Source: Methanosarcinales archaeon ex4572_44 (lineage in GTDB: Archaea > Halobacteriota > Methanosarcinia > Methanosarcinales > EX4572-44). Taken from it: DNA of 19,373 nt. Position 1 is the stretch's first letter. Each line of letters opens with the position of its first letter. The stretch covers positions 1-19,373 of the forward strand of contig NJEL02000021.1 in NCBI GenBank assembly GCA_002254825.2. The letters run 5' to 3'. The notes beneath the pieces were generated by a model that made no database searches, was not told the origin of the DNA, and worked only from the letters and a program-made list of their open reading frames with translations. This document shows, one piece after another, positions 1 through 5,842 of this stretch. Position numbers and translations under genes: made by a program.

Positions 1-189
1 AGTAAGACTCTTCTCCTCCTCAAACTGCTTCACAAACAAACGCTCAGTACGACCATACACCCTCCAATCAATACTCCTGAAATCATCACCCGGCACATAC
101 TCCCTATGACCCACAGCAACCAAACCACGCCCCAACAAAAGAGACCTGCGAGAACCAGCATACGCAGTAGAGACACGCTTACGCACCAT
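1..189 (-). CDS. DUF58 domain protein, 3' part outside the window, N-terminus probably shortened
   Basis: The visible N-terminal 63 residues start MVRKRVSTAYAGSRRS and carry the DUF58 hallmark REYVPGDDFRSIDWRVYGRT followed by FVKQFEEEKSL. The gene runs off the left edge. DUF58 proteins are partners of MoxR ATPases and are thought to act in assembly or quality control of envelope or metal-containing proteins; the exact role here is unknown. Archaeal homologues usually have some 15-20 more residues before the RKRVS..YAGSRRS block. Here the frame is closed by a TAA at about 213, leaving only ATG 189 or an in-frame GTG at 204 as starts, and neither has a well-spaced Shine-Dalgarno site. The moxR partner lies 2 kb upstream, separated by the OLD gene. 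The coding strand is G+T rich, opposite to moxR. The family call is firm; truncation is inferred. Confidence 0.85.
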   Translation of the reverse strand, partial: MVRKRVSTAYAGSRRSLLLGRGLVAVGHREYVPGDDFRSIDWRVYGRTERLFVKQFEEEKSLT

Positions 190-239
190 GAGAACACCAC
201 ACACAAAACACGATTAACTCCTACCCTCGACCAAACGAG

Positions 240-2150
240 TCACGACCTGTCCACAGCTTTGCTACCGCCATCCTCTTGAAAACTTCCCATTGTTTCATCT
301 ATTCTTGTTAGAAGGTTCTGGAAACTTTTTCTTGTGTTGTCGGAAAGAGACGTTCTAATTTCATCTCTTCTCTCAAAAAATGATTTAGAAAGTAATACTT
401 TATCATAGTTAAGATCTCGCTGTTTAATTAGCTGAGAATTCTTTTTTTCAGGCAGTGATTCATTGGATTCATCATCTAAGACATATTTGATGAAATCGTC
501 TCTCTCGAATAAATCTTCTATCTCTTCATCTTCGGTTTCAGAAACCAATATTATTTTAATATCATCATGCCCAAAATCCTTTGATAATTTCGTATCTGCT
601 TCCCGCCCTTGTCTGTCATTATCTAAAACAACACAATAATTTAATCCCCATCCAATCATTAAAGAAACCAACAAAGCGATCTTATCTGCCCCTGCACTCG
701 GAATAAAATGTACATCTTTTTTAAATTCAAAGTTAAGAAGTTCTTTAAATGCAGATAAGTGGTAATAGTCAGATATTCCTTCAACAAGGATGTTGTTATC
801 CTTTGCTACATCCAGTCCTATGGATAGATCCAAGCCTATTGCAGTTATGATTGGGGTTAACGTCTCTTTGTCAGCACTTTTGTGAATTTTATTTGAAACA
901 ATTGTCCCATCTTCTTCAGGTCGTGAAATTAAACGTACCCTGCTGAGTTTATTAGTTTCTATTAAATACGGTGAGTGGGTCGAAAAAATAACAGGTGCAT
1001 CATTTGCAGAATCCTGAAGCTTAGTTAGAATATCTTTTTGGGCTTTAGCATGAAGAAATAATCCGGGTTCATCTATTAATATGATATTGGATACATCTTC
1101 TTTTGATCGAGCAGAGATCCTTATATAAAAGGCTAAATGCCACTGCCTACCCTTACTCCTCATGCCAGGTGGAAAAAACTTCCCACTTTCTTTAATGAAA
1201 AAATATAACTTTTCGGAATCCCAATCTATATTTACCTTAGTCAAATCCTGCGTCCAAAACTTTTCATAATCCTCTTTAAGTTTTATATTTAATTGTTCTT
1301 TGTGTCCTGCCCTATCTGCTGGTGACCCCGATCTAATCATATCTAAATTTAGATTACTGATAATGGCTAAGTCTTTTATGAATTCATTATTTGAAGCGTT
1401 TGCAAGCGGGATTTCTGAAGGAAAGATATCATCAAAAGAACTGAATAAAACAAAATTAGGAATCAATTGTTTTATCTGCTTAATGAATTTATCATTTAGT
1501 AATTCTAAAGTCTCCATTTCAGTGAGAATGTTTATTATTCCTTGCAAGTTCTCTGAAATACTTATTTTATCTTTTTCATCACTAATTATATGGAGATTTG
1601 GTGTAATTTGATTTTTAAACCTATTCAACAGATTTTTAAGATTTGTAACGTTTTCAAAGCTTAATTCTGGTAAAGTTCCACCGATTTGTGAATAATCCGA
1701 ATGGATATCTTTGATTTGCTTGTAAATATCCTTAATTGCCTTCTTTTTTTCTTTTCGTTCATCTTCTCTAGCTAACAAATTTATAGTCTCCTGAGAGACT
1801 GAATATTCATTAGGATATTTCTTTATAATCTCAATAGACGTATCTTTTGTGACTGAATGTTCAACACCAATCTTGTTAAAAAGATTGTCCAATTCAGCCT
1901 TATCTACTTCAAAAGTAACCGCTATCTCTGGTGTAGCTTCTTGATTGTGCAAAGGCTTTGCTTCTTCCCGGATGTTTTTACCTGTGTTAAAATCTTCTAA
2001 TGCCTCCAAGATGGTTGTTTTTCCAGATTCATTTTTTCCTGCTAATATGGTGATATTATCACCTGATAAATAGCAAACTCCACTATTTTTTATTGAACGA
2101 TAATTTTTTATTTGAAACGATTTAATTCTCATTGTATTAATACCATCCAT
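240..2150 (-). CDS. OLD-family nuclease: AAA/ABC-type ATPase with C-terminal TOPRIM domain
   Basis: The protein is 636 residues from ATG 2150; ATG 2132 (MRIKSFQIKNYRSI) is an equally good start. The N-terminus has the RecF/SMC-like IKNYRSI strand and a Walker A GKNESGKTT (about 38-46). A charged helical middle follows (about 120-240), then Walker B ILIDEPGLFLH (D360/E361) and the H-loop STHSPYL (H392). The TOPRIM domain begins at NILVEG (E457) and has VLDNDRQG (D510, D512), the acidic metal-binding residues, and then an acidic EDEEIEDLF stretch. Family members are ATP-regulated DNA nucleases, many of them in antiphage systems (P2 OLD, GajA of Gabija). No UvrD-like GajB gene is next to it, so it resembles a stand-alone (class 1 type) OLD. 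It is clearly AT-richer than its neighbours and sits between moxR and DUF58, which suggests horizontal acquisition. The nuclease or defence role is inferred from family. Confidence 0.9.
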   Translation of the reverse strand: MDGINTMRIKSFQIKNYRSIKNSGVCYLSGDNITILAGKNESGKTTILEALEDFNTGKNIREEAKPLHNQEATPEIAVTFEVDKAELDNLFNKIGVEHSVTKDTSIEIIKKYPNEYSVSQETINLLAREDERKEKKKAIKDIYKQIKDIHSDYSQIGGTLPELSFENVTNLKNLLNRFKNQITPNLHIISDEKDKISISENLQGIINILTEMETLELLNDKFIKQIKQLIPNFVLFSSFDDIFPSEIPLANASNNEFIKDLAIISNLNLDMIRSGSPADRAGHKEQLNIKLKEDYEKFWTQDLTKVNIDWDSEKLYFFIKESGKFFPPGMRSKGRQWHLAFYIRISARSKEDVSNIILIDEPGLFLHAKAQKDILTKLQDSANDAPVIFSTHSPYLIETNKLSRVRLISRPEEDGTIVSNKIHKSADKETLTPIITAIGLDLSIGLDVAKDNNILVEGISDYYHLSAFKELLNFEFKKDVHFIPSAGADKIALLVSLMIGWGLNYCVVLDNDRQGREADTKLSKDFGHDDIKIILVSETEDEEIEDLFERDDFIKYVLDDESNESLPEKKNSQLIKQRDLNYDKVLLSKSFFERRDEIRTSLSDNTRKSFQNLLTRIDETMGSFQEDGGSKAVDRS

Positions 2151-2184
2151 AATTCTGCTTTTGGTTATTATTATTACTATTCAT
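2137..2184 (-). other. Orphan Shine-Dalgarno plus 15-codon frame after moxR, possible relict DUF58 start
   Basis: Downstream of moxR on the minus strand there is a strong GGAGGT (about 2195-2200) placed 10-11 bases before an ATG at 2184. The frame from this ATG is low-complexity (many Asn codons from an AAT/TAA triplet run) and stops after 15 codons at 2137, inside the OLD gene start region. The OLD start codons lie about 45-65 bases from this GGAGGT, too far to use it. In moxR-DUF58 operons the DUF58 start is expected just here. I infer a remnant of the original translation start, left behind when the OLD gene was inserted. Confidence 0.35.
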
Positions 2185-2250
2185 TCTTCAGCAAACCTCC
2201 TTCACTTCATGCATTGTCTCTCTTTTTGTTTTGGTGTTTCCACACCATTC

Positions 2251-3195
2251 TCACTTCCCTTTCAGTATCTCTCGTATGACGTCGTCTGTGCTTGTGCCTT
2301 TTCGTTCGGCTTCGAATGTGAGTATGATTCTGTGGCGGAGTATGGGGTATGCCATTTTCTCGATGTCTTGGGTTGATACGTAGTTTTGCTCGTGTATTAG
2401 TGCGTGTGCTTTTGCTGCGAGTATGAGTCCGATTGAGGCGCGTGGTGATGCTCCGTATTCTACGTCTTGTCTGTTCTCTCGTGTTGCGGCGACTATCTGT
2501 ATCACTCGTTCTCGCAGGTCGTTTGCGATCGGGACGTCGCGTGTTATTTGCTGGAGGTTGAGTAGTGTCTCGCGGGTGAGTATTTTCTCTACGGTTGGTG
2601 TGATGTTTCCTGTGTATCGTTCTACGATCTCTGTTTCTTCTTCTGGGTTGGGGTATCCGAGTAGTATTTTCAGGAGGAATCGGTCGAGTTGTGCTTCTGG
2701 TAGTGGGTATGTGCCTTCCATCTCGATTGGGTTTTGTGTTGCGAGTATGAAGAATGGTTGGTCGAGGGTGTATGTTTCTTTGCCTGCGGTGACTTGTCGT
2801 TCTTGCATGGCTTCGAGGAGTGCGCTCTGTGTTTTGGGTGAGGCTCGGTTTATCTCGTCTGCGAGTACGATGTTTGCGAAGATTGGTCCTGGTTCGAATC
2901 TGAATTCTTTGCCGCCAGCGCGTTCTTCCACGACGTATGTGCCTGTGATGTCTGAGGGCATGAGGTCGGGTGTGCACTGGATGCGGTTGAATTTTAGGTC
3001 CATGACCTTTGCTAGTGTGCTGATTGTTAGTGTTTTGCCGAGTCCTGGGTAGCTTTCAACGAGTGCGTGTCCGTTGCAGAGTATTGCTGCTATTATCTGT
3101 TCGACAGCTTCTCTCTGGCCTACGATCACCTTTCCGACCTCGTTAAAGATTGATGAGATTGTATTGGTTGCGTCTTTGTAGCTTCTTTCACTCAT
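2251..3195 (-). CDS. MoxR-family AAA+ ATPase
   Basis: 314 residues, full length for the family. Visible elements are GKVIVGQREAVEQI at the N-terminus, Walker A SYPGLGKTLT (G51-T55), the pre-sensor PSDITGTYVVEE, Walker B IVLADEINRA (D113/E114), LLEAMQERQVT, and sensor 1 ILATQNPIEMEGTYPLPEAQLDRFL (split across residues about 150-173). A C-terminal lid contains GASPRASIGLILAAKA and YPILRHRI. MoxR ATPases act as chaperone-like remodelers together with DUF58/VWA proteins. The start at 3195 is preceded by GGTGA at 3205-3201 with five bases spacing and by a TATA box near 3254-3262. The coding strand is A+C rich. The DUF58 partner is displaced by the OLD gene, so the two are transcribed together only if messages run through it. 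Confidence 0.95.
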   Translation of the reverse strand: MSERSYKDATNTISSIFNEVGKVIVGQREAVEQIIAAILCNGHALVESYPGLGKTLTISTLAKVMDLKFNRIQCTPDLMPSDITGTYVVEERAGGKEFRFEPGPIFANIVLADEINRASPKTQSALLEAMQERQVTAGKETYTLDQPFFILATQNPIEMEGTYPLPEAQLDRFLLKILLGYPNPEEETEIVERYTGNITPTVEKILTRETLLNLQQITRDVPIANDLRERVIQIVAATRENRQDVEYGASPRASIGLILAAKAHALIHEQNYVSTQDIEKMAYPILRHRIILTFEAERKGTSTDDVIREILKGK

Positions 3196-3262
3196 TCATT
3201 TCACCGTCCTAACATTTTTTTAGCACCAATATTATATGAATTTTTGCTTGATGTATATAAAA
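3196..3262 (-). promoter_or_regulatory. Promoter and ribosome-binding site of moxR
   Basis: Reading the minus strand there is a TATA box TTTTATATA at 3262-3254. A start site about 25 bases downstream would give a leader of roughly 35 bases, and GGTGA at 3205-3201 precedes ATG 3195. A second ATG at 3199 is out of frame. The stretch directly upstream of the TATA box is the shared 43-bp element. Confidence 0.6.
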
Positions 3263-3263
3263 G

Positions 3264-3306
3264 TCCGATACTCTGAGTAAATCTAAGCGAAGTGAGGATT
3301 TTCTCG
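3264..3306 (-). promoter_or_regulatory. Shared upstream promoter element, copy 1 (moxR)
   Basis: Read on the minus strand, 3306-3264 aligns without gaps to 4251-4293 on the plus strand at 35 of 43 positions (19 of the first 21). Seven of the eight differences are transitions. The best-kept core is CGAGAAAATYCTCACTTCG. In both places the element ends within a few bases of the TATA box, on the transcribed strand of the following gene. This fits a binding site for a common transcription factor or a dispersed promoter-borne repeat. Confidence 0.55.
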
Positions 3307-3496
3307 AATGTGATCTCTCCTTATGGTTTGTCTCGGTTGTGGGCTTAAGAGGCGCATTAGTTGTAAGTTTTTTTGATTGTATGCGGGGTGTGGCTTTATG
3401 TGCGCAAGTAGCTGCGAGCAGGAGTTGAGCAGTTTCTTGTCGTGGTGTTTGTTTACTCAGTGGATCTGGTCGATTTAAGAGGGCTGCGAAACAATA

Positions 3497-3546
3497 CCAA
3501 AAGGTTTAAATCCAACTGTATTCCTTTAGCCAAGCAGGTGAGACTT
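3497..3546 (+). promoter_or_regulatory. Promoter and ribosome-binding site of the cytochrome gene
   Basis: A TTTAAA TATA-like box at 3505-3510 is preceded by purine-rich ACCAAAAGG. GGTGA at 3537-3541 lies five bases before ATG 3547. The implied leader is short, about 15 bases. The rest of the divergent gene-free stretch 3196-3546 holds the moxR promoter and the 43-bp element; in 3307-3496 I see no gene or strong repeat. Confidence 0.55.
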
Positions 3547-4137
3547 ATGAATTTGAATAGCAAGAGCCCTTTTGCATATATGTTACTTATTCTTGCTGTA
3601 ATAGCAATAATCGGAATGGGTTGTGTGGACTCTGAAAAGACGCCTGAGGCGGAAGAGACGCCGGCGACAACACCTCATGAAACGGTTGCTACGACACCGG
3701 CCGAAACCCCTGAGGAAACATCAGCACCTGTGGCAACGCCGAAACCTACACCAAAGCCTACGCAGGCTCCATCGGTTGCGCCGTCAGTGATACAGTGTGA
3801 TCTGTGCCATATTAATTCGGAAGACTTAGTCCCTCATAAAGAGGGTGGTAAGTACTGTGATCAGTGCCATGGTGATCAGGTGCACCCCATACATGTTGGG
3901 TCAGGCACTGTGAACCTCGAATGTCAGGTCTGTCATGGATTGCCTGAGAAGCTCTCGATACCAGAGGCATCGGGGGAGGGTCATGTGTCGTGTGAGAACT
4001 GTCACGCAGCGCCGCCTGATTCGGTCAAGCCGAGCAATGGTGATTTGATAGAGATCCACCTGTCGAGAGGTAAATATTGCAATACTTGTCACGGCAATGA
4101 TGTCGGATCTATCCATAAGTCGCTTATGAGCAGTTAA
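3547..4137 (+). CDS. Pentaheme c-type cytochrome lipoprotein
   Basis: 196 residues from ATG 3547; the frame is open further upstream, but the GGTGA spacing and the signal peptide fix this start. Residues 12-26 form a hydrophobic signal ending in IGMGC, a lipobox with C26 as the likely lipidated residue. A Thr/Pro/Glu-rich linker (about 30-80) follows, and then five CxxCH heme motifs: CDLCH (84), CDQCH (104), CQVCH (126), CENCH (149) and CNTCH (178). Extra histidines (H97, H113, H116, H146, H171, H190 region) could be distal ligands. It should sit outside the cytoplasmic membrane on a flexible tether and carry electrons. Multiheme cytochromes of this kind are typical of ANME and relatives that exchange electrons with outside partners. 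It appears monocistronic: its own promoter in front and a terminator behind. Partner proteins are not visible. Confidence 0.93.
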   Translation: MNLNSKSPFAYMLLILAVIAIIGMGCVDSEKTPEAEETPATTPHETVATTPAETPEETSAPVATPKPTPKPTQAPSVAPSVIQCDLCHINSEDLVPHKEGGKYCDQCHGDQVHPIHVGSGTVNLECQVCHGLPEKLSIPEASGEGHVSCENCHAAPPDSVKPSNGDLIEIHLSRGKYCNTCHGNDVGSIHKSLMSS

Positions 4138-4139
4138 AC

Positions 4140-4205
4140 TGGGTTTTTGGTGTTGTTTTTGGTGTTTTTATTTAACTCCCAAACCCATTTTTTCATTATT
4201 TTTTT
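4140..4205 (+). terminator. Stem-loop and T-tract terminator after the cytochrome gene
   Basis: TGGGTTT at 4140-4146 pairs with AAACCCA at 4181-4187, with extra GG/CC pairing inside (4149-4150 with 4179-4180). The right arm is followed directly by T-rich sequence to 4205. It begins three bases after the stop codon. Archaeal termination depends mainly on the U-tract; the stem may add stability. Confidence 0.6.
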
Positions 4206-4222
4206 ATAATTCTTAGAATTAT
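4206..4222. repeat. 17-bp palindrome
   Basis: ATAATTCT at 4206-4213 and AGAATTAT at 4215-4222 are perfect inverted repeats around a single T. The site lies between the cytochrome terminator and the pstB promoter. It could be an operator for a dimeric regulator or part of the terminator. Confidence 0.45.
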
Positions 4223-4250
4223 AGAGTGTGGCATCTGTTCTGTGACCAGT

Positions 4251-4293
4251 CGAGAAAATTCTCACTTCGTTCGGATTTATTCGGAGCATAGGA
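4251..4293 (+). promoter_or_regulatory. Shared upstream promoter element, copy 2 (pstB)
   Basis: This is the plus-strand counterpart of the moxR element, 35 of 43 identical with no gaps. It contains GAGAA-AA-TTCTC as a small dyad (4252-4263) and runs into the inverted repeat that encloses the TATA box. Confidence 0.55.
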
Positions 4294-4313
4294 ACGTTTA
4301 TACTTTCCTATGC
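4286..4313 (+). promoter_or_regulatory. Inverted repeat enclosing the pstB TATA box
   Basis: GCATAGGAA (4286-4294) and TTCCTATGC (4305-4313) are perfect nine-base inverted repeats separated by ten bases, and the spacer contains the TATA-like TTTATAC (4297-4303). A protein bound to both arms would cover the core promoter. Transcription would start near 4325. Confidence 0.55.
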
Positions 4314-4367
4314 ATTCAAAAAAAGAAGGTTTATCAAAGCCCTGTGACTATGGTCAGTGGTAAGAAA

Positions 4368-5138
4368 ATGTCTATAAACCAGGAAGTTATTGAGATATCG
4401 GTAAAGGACCTGAATCTCTGGTATGACGAGAACCATGCTCTAATAGATATTGAGATAGAGATACCAAAAAATAGGATTACTGCTCTAATAGGACCTTCTG
4501 GTTGTGGCAAGACCACTTTTATACGCTGTCTTGACAGGATGAATGACCTGATACCTGGAACGGTCACAAAAGGTGAGATCTTGGTGAACGGTGGAGACAT
4601 CACCAGGAGAGACGTGGATGTGGTGAGTCTCCGAAAGAAGATTGGCATGGTATTCCAGAAACCAAATCCTTTTCCCTCATCTATATTCGAGAACATAGCC
4701 TACGGTCCAAGGATACATGGAGAAAATAACAAAGAGCGGCTCACCGAGATCGTTGAAGAGAGTTTGAAACGCGCAGCTCTCTGGGACGAGGTGAAGGATC
4801 GGCTGAACCTATCAGCTTTGAGCTTGAGCGGTGGGCAGCAACAACGGTTGTGTATCGCCAGAACACTTGCAGTGGAGCCTGATATCATACTCTTTGACGA
4901 GCCGTGCAGCGCCCTTGATCCGATATCCACGAGCAAGATCGAGGATCTGATGGTGGAACTTAGGAAGCGTTACACGATAGTTATTGTCACACATAATATG
5001 CAGCAGGCAGCAAGGGTATCTGATTACACCGCCTTCTTCTTAAACGGTGAACTGATAGAGTTTGATGAGACACGCAAGCTCTTCAAGACTCCACGTGAGA
5101 AGAGCACCGAGGATTATATAACAGGAAGGTTTGGATAA
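4368..5138 (+). CDS. pstB: Phosphate ABC transporter ATP-binding protein
   Basis: 256 residues from ATG 4368 (MSINQEVIEIS); ATG 4350 in the same frame is a possible earlier start, and neither has a strong Shine-Dalgarno site. Visible elements are Walker A GPSGCGKTT (42-50), the PstB-typical RCLDRMNDL, Q-loop VFQKPNPFP, ABC signature LSGGQQQR, Walker B IILFDEPCSALDP and H-loop THNMQQAARVSDYTAFF, ending with REKSTEDYITGRFG. All are diagnostic for PstB, which energises the PstSCA phosphate importer. The membrane and binding-protein genes pstS, pstC and pstA are absent: a cytochrome gene precedes it and phoU follows four bases after the stop. The paired promoter repeats suggest regulation separate from any pstSCA operon elsewhere. 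Confidence 0.95.
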   Translation: MSINQEVIEISVKDLNLWYDENHALIDIEIEIPKNRITALIGPSGCGKTTFIRCLDRMNDLIPGTVTKGEILVNGGDITRRDVDVVSLRKKIGMVFQKPNPFPSSIFENIAYGPRIHGENNKERLTEIVEESLKRAALWDEVKDRLNLSALSLSGGQQQRLCIARTLAVEPDIILFDEPCSALDPISTSKIEDLMVELRKRYTIVIVTHNMQQAARVSDYTAFFLNGELIEFDETRKLFKTPREKSTEDYITGRFG

Positions 5139-5142
5139 AACT

Positions 5143-5796
5143 ATGACACGGAAGCAGTATCACAACCAGTTGAGGAAATTGAAAGAAGACACAATCACTA
5201 TGGGAAATATAGCAAAAGATAATGTTCTGGGCGCAACCATATCTCTGAAAGACCATGATCCTGAACTTGCAAAGAAGGTGATCGAGGCAGGTAGCGATAT
5301 CGACGAACTGTACGCCCAGATTGAGGACACATGCTTTGCACTTCTCGCACTCCAGCAGCCGATGGCAAGAGACCTGCGCATGATAGGTGCAATCCTCAAG
5401 ATAAACATCGATGTTGAACGAATCGGTGATATCGCCTTTGAAATAGCAAAGATCACAATAGCAACACTTGAAGAGAATCACATAAAACCGCTCGTGGACA
5501 TTCCACGGATGGCAGAGATATGCAGCGAGATGCTGGCATCTTCCATGGAGGCATTCGAGAACTCTGATGACAGGCTTGCAAGAAAGATCGCTAAGAGAGA
5601 TAATGAGGTCGATGCACTCTTCGACCAGGTACGCCGTGAACTCATCACATACATGATCGAAGACCCAAAAACGATCAAGAACGCTTCGCATCTGACCTTC
5701 GTAGCACGCTACCTTGAACGATGCGGCGACCACATCACAAACATCTGTGAAAGCATCGTGTACATGGCAACAGGCGAACGCACAGACCTGAATTAA
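5143..5796 (+). CDS. phoU: PhoU phosphate-transport regulatory protein
   Basis: 217 residues from ATG 5143; a TTG at 5131 in the same frame overlaps the end of pstB but is less likely, because GGAAGG at 5124-5129 is better placed for the ATG. The protein is a tandem of two PhoU helical bundles. The first contains ALLALQQPMARDLRMIGAIL and NIDVERIGDIAFEIAK; the second contains LTFVARYLERCGDHITNICES. The conserved E/D-rich metal-binding patterns (ERIGD, ERCGD) are present in both. PhoU binds the Pst transporter and restrains phosphate uptake or signalling. Placement four bases after pstB indicates one transcript and translational coupling. Confidence 0.94.
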   Translation: MTRKQYHNQLRKLKEDTITMGNIAKDNVLGATISLKDHDPELAKKVIEAGSDIDELYAQIEDTCFALLALQQPMARDLRMIGAILKINIDVERIGDIAFEIAKITIATLEENHIKPLVDIPRMAEICSEMLASSMEAFENSDDRLARKIAKRDNEVDALFDQVRRELITYMIEDPKTIKNASHLTFVARYLERCGDHITNICESIVYMATGERTDLN

Positions 5797-5842
5797 AAAT
5801 TCTGAAAAATATGTGCTTTAATTATGTCCAGGGTGTTATCTG

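Noticed and set aside
2163..2181. TTA/AAT triplet run as a microsatellite switch
   Set aside because: It is short and interrupted, and no intact gene reads through it.
2890..2905. GGTTCGAATC resembling a tRNA T-arm
   Set aside because: It lies in the moxR coding sequence (the FRFEPG codons), and no cloverleaf or acceptor stem surrounds it. No tRNA, rRNA or CRISPR array was found in the window.
2207..2977. Long Arg/His/Thr-rich open frame on the minus strand
   Set aside because: It lies inside moxR in another frame, has repetitive low-complexity composition caused by the skewed bases, and shows no family motif.
5083..5733. 216-residue open frame on the minus strand opposite phoU
   Set aside because: A Cys-rich shadow of phoU with no recognisable motif or ribosome-binding site.
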